DNA of 64,000 bases from Polaribacter glomeratus (GTDB lineage: Bacteria; Bacteroidota; Bacteroidia; Flavobacteriales; Flavobacteriaceae): contig NZ_MSCM01000002.1 of the NCBI RefSeq assembly GCF_002954665.1, positions 344,767-408,766 on the forward strand. Reading direction: 5' to 3'. Numbering within the stretch: position 1 is the stretch's first letter; each line of letters opens with the position of its first letter. The notes under the pieces were generated by a model. It saw nothing but the letters and a program-made list of their open reading frames with translations, was not told the origin of the DNA and made no database searches. Positions 1-7,321 of the stretch are shown here, piece by piece. Position numbers and translations under genes: made by a program.

Positions 1-100
1 CATGCATCCTTAAAAAAGTTTTTAACTCTTTTATTTCTGCCAGAGTTAATTCTTCTTCTGGCTCTATAATTCTTTTTATTGATTTATTCGCTGAACTCAT
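1..100 (-). CDS. Partial hypothetical protein, N-terminal 33 residues
   Basis: An ATG at 100-98 opens a frame that runs off the left edge. It begins MSSANKSIKRIIEPEEELT and continues with a charged, helix-prone stretch rich in Glu and Lys. It starts 8 nt after the stop of the upstream MerR-like gene, so the two are probably cotranscribed. Too little is visible to name a family. A small DNA-binding or accessory protein is possible but unsupported. Confidence 0.55.
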   Translation of the reverse strand, partial: MSSANKSIKRIIEPEEELTLAEIKELKTFLRMH

Positions 101-108
101 AAACCAAA

Positions 109-897
109 TTATTTAATTATATCATAAACATCATCATCTATATCAACTCTAATAGATTCAAACTCCATTTTCAAAATTTTCTCTAACAAGTTTTGATTTG
201 ATAATAGTTCATTAGTGTCTGAAATAAGTCTTACATCTCCATCGGATAATTTTATAGAAAGTTTCTTATAAAAATTTGTCTTCAAACAAAATAATAGTTT
301 TAGTTTTTTAGAATCATTATAGTCTAACAAAACATCAAATTCTTTACTATTAAAGAAGTTATTAAAACCCTCCTTTACATAAGTTGTGAAGTTTAAACTC
401 ATACTTATTTTTGCACCTTTTTTTCTTGTTAAGGAATCCGACAATTCTTTATTGATAAAGCTAATTTTTCCATTCGAAAATACCTCCATATAGTTTTCTG
501 CACCAAATACAGATAGAAGTATATTAAGTTTTAAATATGTAAAATTCTTTACACCAATATTTAATTGCTCCCTAATATATTTAAGTTTTTCTAGAGATAG
601 TCCATAGCTTTTTAAATCAATAAAAATGTCCAACCATATATTCTCAGCTATATTAAATCTGTTAATTTTTCCTTTGTCCTCGTTAGAAATAATTACAGCT
701 CCAGAAGTAATCCAATTATTCATTACTCTAGGTTTTACATCAGCTCTTAAACCTGTTTTATGTTTAATTAAAACATAATTAATTAGCTTTGAGTTTACAA
801 ATTGTAAAAAAGTATCATTTGCAAATCCAAGAGTCTCTTCAATTGCTCTTTTAGTTAACTCTTGTGAAAATTTATCTGTATAAAGTTCTTGATTCAT
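109..897 (-). CDS. MerR-like winged-helix DNA-binding protein, 262 aa
   Basis: Residues about 50-115 look like a MerR-type winged helix. There is a helix-turn-helix-like segment (VKPRVMNNWITSGAVI), a short wing and then a 'YGLSLEKLKYIREQL' helix, which resembles the region following the wing in MerR proteins. The C-terminal half (about 130-262) matches nothing I recognise and could be a ligand or partner domain. There is no signal peptide or TM segment, so it is cytoplasmic. The start is ATG. It sits 8 nt before the partial gene at the left edge, which suggests a two-gene unit. The role is probably transcriptional control of an island function, and the target is unknown. Confidence 0.6.
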   Translation of the reverse strand: MNQELYTDKFSQELTKRAIEETLGFANDTFLQFVNSKLINYVLIKHKTGLRADVKPRVMNNWITSGAVIISNEDKGKINRFNIAENIWLDIFIDLKSYGLSLEKLKYIREQLNIGVKNFTYLKLNILLSVFGAENYMEVFSNGKISFINKELSDSLTRKKGAKISMSLNFTTYVKEGFNNFFNSKEFDVLLDYNDSKKLKLLFCLKTNFYKKLSIKLSDGDVRLISDTNELLSNQNLLEKILKMEFESIRVDIDDDVYDIIK

Positions 898-990
898 AGT
901 ATAAAATATTTATGCAAATATAAAATTTTACATCTTACGTAACAAAATTATTTTTATTTTACTTTATTATTTACTTAGAAGACAAAATAA

Positions 991-1080
991 TATACTATCC
1001 ATAGGGACTTTTTGAAAAAGTATACTATGGATAGGAACTTTCTGAAAAAGTACCTATTGATAGGTACTTTTTTATTCAAA
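991..1080. repeat. Three diverged 30-nt tandem repeats
   Basis: Three 30-nt units lie head to tail at 991-1020, 1021-1050 and 1051-1080. Units 1 and 2 differ at only a few bases; both begin TATACTAT and end GAAAAAG. Unit 3 is more diverged but keeps the central TGATAGG and the T-run. They sit between two minus-strand genes. Unit 3 also forms the terminator hairpin of the gene that ends at 1072. Confidence 0.7.
1044..1068 (-). terminator. Rho-independent terminator, likely bidirectional
   Basis: AGTACCTA and TAGGTACT pair around a 4-nt loop (1049-1068). T-runs flank the hairpin on both strands. It lies immediately downstream of the 407-aa membrane-protein gene. Confidence 0.65.
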
Positions 1081-2295
1081 TAGGCTACAATCTTTTAAAC
1101 CAACATTTCCAAATAGTCCATTACATCTTCCTATAACAACAACTTTTTGTCCTTTTTTTAGTTTAGCAACTATCTTTTTGTCTAAATAGCATTGAACGCT
1201 ACCCATAATATATCCAGTTTTAAGATTAATATAGCTATCGTCGAGAACATCATTGCCAATATCATCTATAAGTCCAGTAACTGCTAACTTCTTGCCCTTA
1301 TAAATTTCATCTGCCGCAATTTCATTGTCTTGATAATCCCTAAAAAGTTTTTTTGCTGATACCTCATAATCAACTTTTAAAATGTATGGACTGTTTGGAT
1401 TTACTCTTTTAGCATGTGATAAGTAACCTTTTTTAGTGGCTAAATGTTCATACACGTAATCTTGCCCTTTGCTATAGTCAAACCATCTTCCTGCTCCTTT
1501 GCTATTTGCTTCATAAATCGCATTTAGATTATTATTGTTAGGCTCGATATGATAAAATATAGACGTCATATTGTATGGAGCGTCAATGTTTGTCTTACTA
1601 TTTTCATTCATTGAATAGCTTACACTTGGTAAACCATATAAATTAAACTTCTTTCTATATTGTTCGAATACTTCAACTAATTCTTTAGTATAACCTCCTT
1701 TATTGGGGGTTGATAGCACAATAGCTTTAATAACAAAGCTAAGTTTATCTGCACCTAAAGTAGAGTTTTTAACACTATCATCAAGTGTTTGGTCTATGGC
1801 AAATAACTCTTCGTTGTTTTCTTTATAAATATGTCGTAAACCATTATTGATTGCTGTAATAAGCGGAATATAGTCAGCAGAAACTTCTTTGTTTTTAACC
1901 AAAATTTTATATGTATTCGTTTCCTCTAACTTATCAATAATATTTTGGCGTGATTCTTTCCTGTCATCTGTTAGTAGGTTTACATTCTTATTAACCTTAG
2001 CTAAATAGGGTTTATAATTACTAACTTCTGCACTTTCTTTAGTCTTTGAAGGAGAAATTCCTTCTATCTCCTTACTTAAAAATAAAGCCAAAATAAAAAG
2101 CAAAATATATGAACCATAACGAAATCCTTTTTTACTCCAGAGATTGATACTTTCTTTTAACTTATCTGTAAACATTGGGAAGAGAATAATCCCTAAAATA
2201 ACTAAACAAATTCCAGATAGAATTTGAGATTTTGCTAAAAATCCAAATCCTCCTAAAAGAAAGAAAATGGATAAAATGTACTTAATAATTTTCAT
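1072..2295 (-). CDS. Membrane protein with C-terminal OB-fold (tRNA_anti-like) domain, 407 aa
   Basis: The first 75 residues hold two or three hydrophobic helices (YILSIFFLLGGFGFL, GICLVILGIILFPMF, YGSYILLFILALFL). A soluble region follows. Residues about 310-407 look like the OB-fold 'tRNA_anti-like' domain of bacterial membrane proteins: a YxGKKLAVTGLIDDIG-type first strand and a late KKGQKVVVIGRCNG strand with a closing Cys. Function is unknown. The fold suggests the tail binds an oligomer or a protein. The gene follows the candidate structured RNA at 2341-2485 and ends at a terminator. Start is ATG. Confidence 0.6.
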   Translation of the reverse strand: MKIIKYILSIFFLLGGFGFLAKSQILSGICLVILGIILFPMFTDKLKESINLWSKKGFRYGSYILLFILALFLSKEIEGISPSKTKESAEVSNYKPYLAKVNKNVNLLTDDRKESRQNIIDKLEETNTYKILVKNKEVSADYIPLITAINNGLRHIYKENNEELFAIDQTLDDSVKNSTLGADKLSFVIKAIVLSTPNKGGYTKELVEVFEQYRKKFNLYGLPSVSYSMNENSKTNIDAPYNMTSIFYHIEPNNNNLNAIYEANSKGAGRWFDYSKGQDYVYEHLATKKGYLSHAKRVNPNSPYILKVDYEVSAKKLFRDYQDNEIAADEIYKGKKLAVTGLIDDIGNDVLDDSYINLKTGYIMGSVQCYLDKKIVAKLKKGQKVVVIGRCNGLFGNVGLKDCSLFE

Positions 2296-2340
2296 AGAAC
2301 TGAATGTTTTGCACCTCCAGACCCAAGAAGTGATTATTGA

Positions 2341-2485
2341 AAATTAAAAAAGCGTGGGTACTGTAACTTAAAGTAGTTGAGGTACTGGTATACCCACGGC
2401 ACAAATAAGAACAGCCCACGCCAAACGTGAGCATTAGTCTTATTTATTTCTGTACCGTTATAAATTACCAGTTTCCAACTACGAG
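2341..2485 (-). ncRNA. Candidate structured RNA with nested stems and a pseudoknot
   Basis: Read on the minus strand, several complementary blocks fit together. The outer stem pairs 2403-2410 with 2438-2445, around an inner GC-rich stem pairing 2414-2420 with 2426-2432. A second stem pairs 2353-2360 with 2391-2398 and is followed by a T6 run. The loop of that second stem (2373-2379 and 2385-2390) is complementary to 2476-2482 and 2466-2471, which would make a pseudoknot or an alternative fold. It is much more GC-rich than its surroundings. It lies between a recombinase gene and a membrane-protein gene. It could be a free small RNA, a 5'-leader switch or a recombination site. I do not recognise a named family. 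Confidence 0.45.
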
Positions 2486-2586
2486 AATAAATAGCTAACT
2501 CTAATATATTTTATGTAAAAATTACTCTATTTTTTCATTTTTAAAATTTTGTTTTGTGTAAAAATAAATTTTTGTTTGATACAAAA

Positions 2587-3270
2587 TTAATAAATATTAA
2601 TTTCTTTTTTATTTATGTACCTATCGTATAAAATTAAAACTTGTGAAGCAGAAAAATCTTTACCTCTTCTAGTTTTAAATCCGTCTAAATTTAATTTTGT
2701 TGCAATTTTTCGAAAACTCAATTTTTCTTTTCTTAAAAGTACTATCAAAGATGTAGCTTTTTTGTTATTTGGGTTCTCTTTAGCGTTCTCAATAATTTTA
2801 AGCGTCCCCTTTCTTCTAGCTTCTGGAGTTAAATTTTTAGGAGAGCCTAATTTTACACCTTTTTTCCTTAGCTCATCTAAAGCCTTTTTTGTTCTCAAAC
2901 TTGTTCTCTCACGTTCCTCTTGTGCTAATACTGCTAAAATCCCTATAGTAACTGAATTTGCATCTGGCATGTCACAACAAACAAAGGAAACATTGCTATC
3001 TCGTAAAGTATAAATAAATTGTACATTTCTAGAAAGTCGATCTAACTTAGCTATTAGTAGAATTGAGTTTGTGGTCTTACAATGTTCAATTGCTTTTAGT
3101 AGTTCTAAGCGATTATTTTTCTTTCCGCTCTCTGTTTCCTCATATTCTGCAACTAACTTATCTTTCTCGCTTAAAAAAGCCTTTACAGACGTTCTTTGCG
3201 CTTTTAAACCTAATTGTGTAATTCCTTGCTTTAAAGTGCTAACCCTATAGTAGCTTATGTATTTTCTCAT
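2587..3270 (-). CDS. Serine recombinase (resolvase/invertase family), 227 aa
   Basis: The N-terminal resolvase catalytic domain (about 1-140) is clear. YYRVS carries the nucleophile Ser. LLIAKLDRLSRN carries the conserved Arg pair, and QEERERTSLRTKKAL is the start of the E-helix. A short helical region and a C-terminal helix-turn-helix (LSFRKIATKLNLDGFKTRRG) follow, the usual plan and length for small resolvases or invertases. I start at the ATG at 3270; an upstream TTG at 3291 would add seven residues. A perfect 12-bp inverted repeat lies just upstream and could be its binding site. It supports a mobile origin for the region. It is too small to be a large serine integrase. Confidence 0.9.
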   Translation of the reverse strand: MRKYISYYRVSTLKQGITQLGLKAQRTSVKAFLSEKDKLVAEYEETESGKKNNRLELLKAIEHCKTTNSILLIAKLDRLSRNVQFIYTLRDSNVSFVCCDMPDANSVTIGILAVLAQEERERTSLRTKKALDELRKKGVKLGSPKNLTPEARRKGTLKIIENAKENPNNKKATSLIVLLRKEKLSFRKIATKLNLDGFKTRRGKDFSASQVLILYDRYINKKEINIY

Positions 3271-3276
3271 CAAAAT

Positions 3277-3325
3277 AAATTTATTAGACAAGACTCTATT
3301 TATAAGCGACTTATCTAATAAATTT
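3277..3325. repeat. Inverted repeat next to the recombinase start, possible res/operator site
   Basis: AAATTTATTAGA (3277-3288) and TCTAATAAATTT (3314-3325) are perfect inverted arms separated by 25 nt. After one mismatch the arms extend by AAG/CTT. The nearer arm is 6 nt upstream of the recombinase ATG. The size and symmetry suit a dimeric recombinase site or an autoregulatory operator. Confidence 0.5.
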
Positions 3326-3417
3326 ACAAAAATACTTGGTAATAAGCAAAGGAAAAGACTCTTAATTGTGTACTATATTAACATAATCTAAAAAGTATAT
3401 TAAAATTGAATTAATGG

Positions 3418-4443
3418 TTATTTTTTATTAAATCTCAAAAATAAATAAGAAGACATTAAAATTAATATAACGCAAGGAACTATCAGCCTCCACTCCAAAG
3501 GTAAATCTGTACTAAATTCATTCAAATATTTAGAATTATCTTTAATCATCCAAATAGATAAGACAGCTAAAACTGTTGCAATTCCAAATTTAATAGCCTT
3601 CCACCAGCCAATACTTTTTTCCAATTCAATATTACATGCATATTCTGTAACACTTAAATCTTTAAACTCACTTTCCTTATCAACTACTGGAAAAAAAGAC
3701 ATAAAAGAAGATTCAGAAGATACATTTAGAGATTTAGCATACATTGGCACGGTTTGGTCATCAAAATGAGCATTTATAGATATTGGATTAGTTGTATTAA
3801 ACGACACATCAGTTGAAGACGATTCTATTGCAATTTGACATTTTTTCTCATTTGGATTTGCTAAAGATATATCCAAAAGATATTTCCTTCCTTGTGAAAT
3901 TTTGTAGTGACTACTTTTTTTATTCGCACTAGACTTAACATCTACTACCTTTCCATCTATTGATTTTAAACTTTTAAGATGGAAAAAAGAAAAATCTGAA
4001 AAAAAACTTTTTATTAATGATATTTTATTGATCCATGATTCATTAGGCTTACTAATCACACAATCCAATTCATTTAAATATTTTACAGAAGGTAATTCAT
4101 TAGTAGAATTTGTTTCACTAATTGTTGCGTCAACAAAATTACCTAATTGAAAATAAATGTGAACTAATTCTGTCTCTTCTGTTGTTTCTATCAATTTCAA
4201 AGTAGAGGATCTAATCGCATAATTACCCTTAACCTTGTTAGTCTCTCTATTAATATCAGTAAAGAAAATTAACAACTCTTTGCCTATATATTTTTTTTGA
4301 TTTTCTAAAATATCATTGCTTACATATTTTTTTTTGTATCTAAAATGTACTGTAAAACCTTTAGGCATAGAAAGAACCTTATATATGTCCCCAATATACA
4401 ACTGCCTATAATTAGAACTAAAAGCGCATAAATACTTACTCAT
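3418..4443 (-). CDS. Hypothetical protein with two C-terminal TM helices, 341 aa
   Basis: No family is recognised. Residues 1-275 are soluble and look beta-rich and polar. Residues about 276-297 (AIKFGIATVLAVLSIWMI) and 317-337 (LIVPCVILILMSSYLFLRF) are hydrophobic helices, so the protein is probably a tail-anchored or hairpin-anchored inner-membrane protein with a large cytoplasmic part. Its start is 6 nt after the stop of the XF1762-like gene, so the two probably share a transcript. There are no catalytic motifs I can name. A sensor or membrane effector in a defence pair is possible but not shown. Confidence 0.6.
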   Translation of the reverse strand: MSKYLCAFSSNYRQLYIGDIYKVLSMPKGFTVHFRYKKKYVSNDILENQKKYIGKELLIFFTDINRETNKVKGNYAIRSSTLKLIETTEETELVHIYFQLGNFVDATISETNSTNELPSVKYLNELDCVISKPNESWINKISLIKSFFSDFSFFHLKSLKSIDGKVVDVKSSANKKSSHYKISQGRKYLLDISLANPNEKKCQIAIESSSTDVSFNTTNPISINAHFDDQTVPMYAKSLNVSSESSFMSFFPVVDKESEFKDLSVTEYACNIELEKSIGWWKAIKFGIATVLAVLSIWMIKDNSKYLNEFSTDLPLEWRLIVPCVILILMSSYLFLRFNKK

Positions 4444-4449
4444 ATTTAG

Positions 4450-4938
4450 TTAATTTAACACAGACTCCCATCTAAATTTTTTTATCTTATAGATTTCTAA
4501 TAAATCTCTCGATAAACCATCCATCTTAGATTTGTTCTTCCAGTTATTGTGGGGCTTTACCTCTGCTACTTTCTCCCATCCAGCACCTTTCATTGACGCA
4601 CCAGACTCCGAACAAAGAGTGTAAGTAATCATCTTATTGCCTCCCATTAACTTCCATATTTTACTGCAATTAGAAATTAAAAAACTGGCTGTACCTTTTG
4701 GAGAATTTTCCGCAATACACAATCTTGTAATTTCTAATGTGTATCCATCCATTAAAGTTGCTGACACTGGATTACCAACAATTGCAACACCAACGACTTT
4801 ATTACTTTTTATATCAATAGCAGAAATAGCCCATTTACCAGAGTTTCTAGTTGTTGGTCTATGATGCCTATGAAATTCTTCTACAAATTGATTTGCTTTT
4901 TTTATTGTTGTAGGTTTAGTTCTTAAACTTTTTGCCAT
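4450..4938 (-). CDS. XF1762-family (GNAT-like) protein, 162 aa
   Basis: The pattern of the XF1762 family, common in phages and plasmids, is visible: ANQFVEEFHRHHRPT near the N terminus, VVGVAIVGNPVSATLMDG in the middle, then LEITRLCI, ITYTLCSESGASMKGAGW near the end. The fold is acetyltransferase-like and the substrate is unknown. Length is typical. It is 6 nt upstream of the two-TM protein gene and probably cotranscribed with it. It supports phage or plasmid ancestry for this part of the island. Confidence 0.75.
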   Translation of the reverse strand: MAKSLRTKPTTIKKANQFVEEFHRHHRPTTRNSGKWAISAIDIKSNKVVGVAIVGNPVSATLMDGYTLEITRLCIAENSPKGTASFLISNCSKIWKLMGGNKMITYTLCSESGASMKGAGWEKVAEVKPHNNWKNKSKMDGLSRDLLEIYKIKKFRWESVLN

Positions 4939-5022
4939 ATATTTTTTTGTTAAATGTACTTAAAAAAATATGTAACGTTTCTTAAAGGGACGTTTGTGAG
5001 TTTTAACGATTAACTTTAAAAA

Positions 5023-5550
5023 TTAAAAACCATAATCATAATTCCCTAAATACTTTAACCTAAAATCCATTGCTTGAAAACTAACTTTAAATTTTGTGCT
5101 TAGAACGTCAACCTTTGAATCATAGTCCATATCCTCTGAAAGTTTTTTCAATTCAGAGTTTATTAGTTTTTTTGGCATCAATAAAGAGGCTGCAAAAAAA
5201 TTAGCTTGCTTCTCCACTATATAATTTGAACCTCTCTGATTACTTCTAAATAACTTAGAACCCCTATAGTAGTCGACGAATAAAGGTTGGTCTTTATGTA
5301 AAATAAAGTGACCTAATTCATGAGCAATGGTAAATCTTTGCCTAACATCATGTTGACTCTGATTTAGCCCAATAACATCTTTATTATTTTTTCTAACTAA
5401 AAAACCTGAAATATCATCTTGTAAATTTTGTCTAACAATTTCAACATTAAGAAGAGAAGAAATTTTCTCAACATTAACTGGAACTTTTAGGAAATTAAGA
5501 TTGATAAGAATTTCAGATGTAATTTTTTCTATCTGATTGTTATTCATCAT
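5023..5550 (-). CDS. ImmA/IrrE-family metallopeptidase, 175 aa
   Basis: The zinc-peptidase motif HELGH (residues 77-81, in FTIAHELGHFILH) identifies the ImmA/IrrE family. In mobile elements such as ICEBs1 these enzymes cleave a cognate XRE repressor and switch on element genes. The gene overlaps the end of the upstream XRE gene by 11 nt, the classic immR/immA arrangement, so the likely substrate is that repressor. It is cytoplasmic with no signal peptide. The start is one of two adjacent ATG codons (5550 or 5547). Confidence 0.88.
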   Translation of the reverse strand: MMNNNQIEKITSEILINLNFLKVPVNVEKISSLLNVEIVRQNLQDDISGFLVRKNNKDVIGLNQSQHDVRQRFTIAHELGHFILHKDQPLFVDYYRGSKLFRSNQRGSNYIVEKQANFFAASLLMPKKLINSELKKLSEDMDYDSKVDVLSTKFKVSFQAMDFRLKYLGNYDYGF

Positions 5551-5887
5551 CGTGAAGTATTTCTTTAAGAAAATTTAAACTTTTAGTACTCATACCATTG
5601 TATTTTGAGTTGATAAGCTCAAAATATTTACCTCCTATTGAACTATTATTAGCCCTGTATGTTTTAATAGAAGGAAGAAGATTGTTCAATTCACAATCTA
5701 ACGCCAATGCAATTTCATAGATAACGAATACTGACGGTTGGTGCTTGCCAGACTCGATATTAGAAATGGAAGACCTGCTTAAAGAAATCATATTAGCCAG
5801 TTCTTCTTGTCCAAGACCTCTGGATTTACGCATTTCTTTAATCTTATGTCCAATAGATAAATATAAATTATTACTAATGTCGCTCAT
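5540..5887 (-). CDS. XRE-family repressor (ImmR-like), 115 aa
   Basis: Residues about 10-70 are a Cro/C1 helix-turn-helix: IKEMRKSRGLGQEELANMISLSRSSISNIESGKHQPS. The C-terminal tail probably contacts the ImmA peptidase encoded by the overlapping downstream gene. I start at the ATG at 5887; an in-frame ATG at 5929 would add 14 unlikely residues. The gene faces away from the ubiquitin-like operon across a 464-nt spacer. It probably represses its own promoter and perhaps genes on the other side of the spacer. Confidence 0.85.
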   Translation of the reverse strand: MSDISNNLYLSIGHKIKEMRKSRGLGQEELANMISLSRSSISNIESGKHQPSVFVIYEIALALDCELNNLLPSIKTYRANNSSIGGKYFELINSKYNGMSTKSLNFLKEILHDDE

Positions 5888-5968
5888 AGTTGTATCTACT
5901 CTGTAAATATACATAAAAATATAATACAAAATGTTTATAATATAAACAATATTTATTTTTTTAATATA

Positions 5969-6001
5969 TTTGCTTATAATTAGAAAAAAGCATTATCTTT
6001 G
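5969..6001 (+). promoter_or_regulatory. Bacteroidota-type promoter facing the ubiquitin-like operon
   Basis: TTTG at 5969-5972 and TATCTTTG at 5994-6001 are separated by 21 nt, matching the -33/-7 consensus. Transcription would run rightward through a leader of about 350 nt into the gene starting at 6352. The leader passes through the antisense small-RNA candidate. No other credible promoter was seen nearer 6352. An ACTCATT/AATGAGT inverted repeat lies at 6286-6314. Confidence 0.5.
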
Positions 6002-6039
6002 TAATTAATATTTCTAAAACAGAAATTTTATCTGATATA

Positions 6040-6131
6040 AAATAAAAAAATCAGATAGAAACTATCTGATTTAAGTTGTAAAAAAGCATTCAATGGGTTA
6101 CGAGACCCAAAGAAAAACTTTGTATGTGTCG
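6040..6131 (-). ncRNA. Candidate small RNA, about 90 nt, with its own promoter and terminator
   Basis: On the minus strand, TTTG (6168-6165), a 20-nt spacer and TACCTTTG (6144-6137) form a near-perfect promoter. The predicted RNA starts near 6130. It contains a CAAAG/CTTTG hairpin (6122-6108) and a GGGT/ACCC hairpin (6108-6095). It ends in an 11-bp perfect stem (6072-6062 with 6058-6048) followed by a T-run. No open reading frame fits. It is antisense to the predicted leader of the ubiquitin-like operon, so a regulatory role is plausible. Confidence 0.55.
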
Positions 6132-6351
6132 AGCTACAAAGGTACAAACTCTTCTTTTACTGCACAAATCTTTTTTTCTATCTGATTTTCATAATAATTT
6201 TTAAAACAAATCAAACAATTCTCGGTATAGTTTTTTAATACTTATAGTGAACTTATTGCTAAAAGCAACTGAATTTCACACTCTAACTCATTGAGAAGTT
6301 TCTACGTAATGAGTGATGTAATAAATTTTATAAACATAAAAAACCAAGAAT

Positions 6352-7311
6352 ATGTCACAAAATAAACAGACAGATTTAAAGGATTGCTATTGCAGAGGTA
6401 TAAAACCAACGATAGCATACGAATACATTATTTACTTAAATGAAAATAAATATTCAAACAAAACACAAACAATAACGGGTAATGATTTACATAAAATTGA
6501 AGGAACGAGTTCCGATACACATTTTATTAAAATGGTTACTAAAAACGGAAAAATTGATATTGGTCCAATTACCGAAGTTGATTTGACAGAATGTGGTATT
6601 GAAAGATTTATAATTCTTCCATACCAACAACTCGAAATTGATTTAGAAGATTGTTTTTGTAAAGGTGTAAAGCCAGTGATTAGTTACAAGTATCTATTAA
6701 AAATCAATAGAGAAAAGTATTCTACTGTGAAAGAAAAACTCTCTAGAGAGGAAATTCTTCAACTTGCAAGCAAAGACCCAAAAACGCACCGTTTAAGGAT
6801 GTTTACTAAAAACGGTAAGCAAATCATAGAAAAGGATCAAATTATTGACCTAACGGAATGTGGAGTAGAAAGATTCGTTTATGAGGAAATTGATTGTACA
6901 GAAGGTTTTCTGAAAACAGATTTAAATCTGATTACACAATCAGATAAAGACTTCTTATCAAAGTTGCCTAATGAAGTCAATATAGTCAATGAGAGAAATT
7001 TAAACTGGATAATAATCAGGGATTTTTTATTGCCAAATGGCTATAATGAAAAAAAAGCTGATATAGCTATCTTAATTCATCCTCAATACCCAACTGCACA
7101 GTTGGATATGATTTATTTTTATCCTGCTTTAATGAGAACAGATAAAAAACCAATAGGTGCTTTGACTCCGCGTAACATTGAAGGAAAAGTCTATCAACAA
7201 TGGTCTAGACATAGGAAACCATCTAATAAATGGAATTCAGAAATTGATGATATAGAGTCACATTTGGATTTGATGATGAATTGTCTAAAAGCTGAATTTG
7301 ATAAACGTTAA
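6352..7311 (+). CDS. Double ubiquitin-like protein fused to an E2-like domain, 319 aa
   Basis: Two repeats of about 80 residues are plain: about 9-88 and 98-178. Both open with DC(Y/F)C(R/K)G(I/V)KP and close with DLTECG(I/V)ERF. They match the 'multiubiquitin' beta-grasp repeats of bacterial conjugation operons. Residues about 186-319 resemble the Prok-E2 family E fold, with a YP(T)AQLDMIYFYP strand and a WSRH motif (284-287). I see no Cys at the position of the usual E2 active site; the only nearby cysteines are C182 and C311. Neither repeat ends in Gly-Gly. The gene leads an operon with JAB-E1 and DUF6527 genes. Such operons are linked to anti-phage defence, and the mechanism for this fused form is unknown. 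Confidence 0.85.
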   Translation: MSQNKQTDLKDCYCRGIKPTIAYEYIIYLNENKYSNKTQTITGNDLHKIEGTSSDTHFIKMVTKNGKIDIGPITEVDLTECGIERFIILPYQQLEIDLEDCFCKGVKPVISYKYLLKINREKYSTVKEKLSREEILQLASKDPKTHRLRMFTKNGKQIIEKDQIIDLTECGVERFVYEEIDCTEGFLKTDLNLITQSDKDFLSKLPNEVNIVNERNLNWIIIRDFLLPNGYNEKKADIAILIHPQYPTAQLDMIYFYPALMRTDKKPIGALTPRNIEGKVYQQWSRHRKPSNKWNSEIDDIESHLDLMMNCLKAEFDKR

Positions 7312-7321
7312 TTTTTTCGAT

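Noticed and set aside
2615..3013. Plus-strand 132-codon frame at the recombinase locus
   Set aside because: It is entirely antisense to the serine recombinase, whose motifs are intact.
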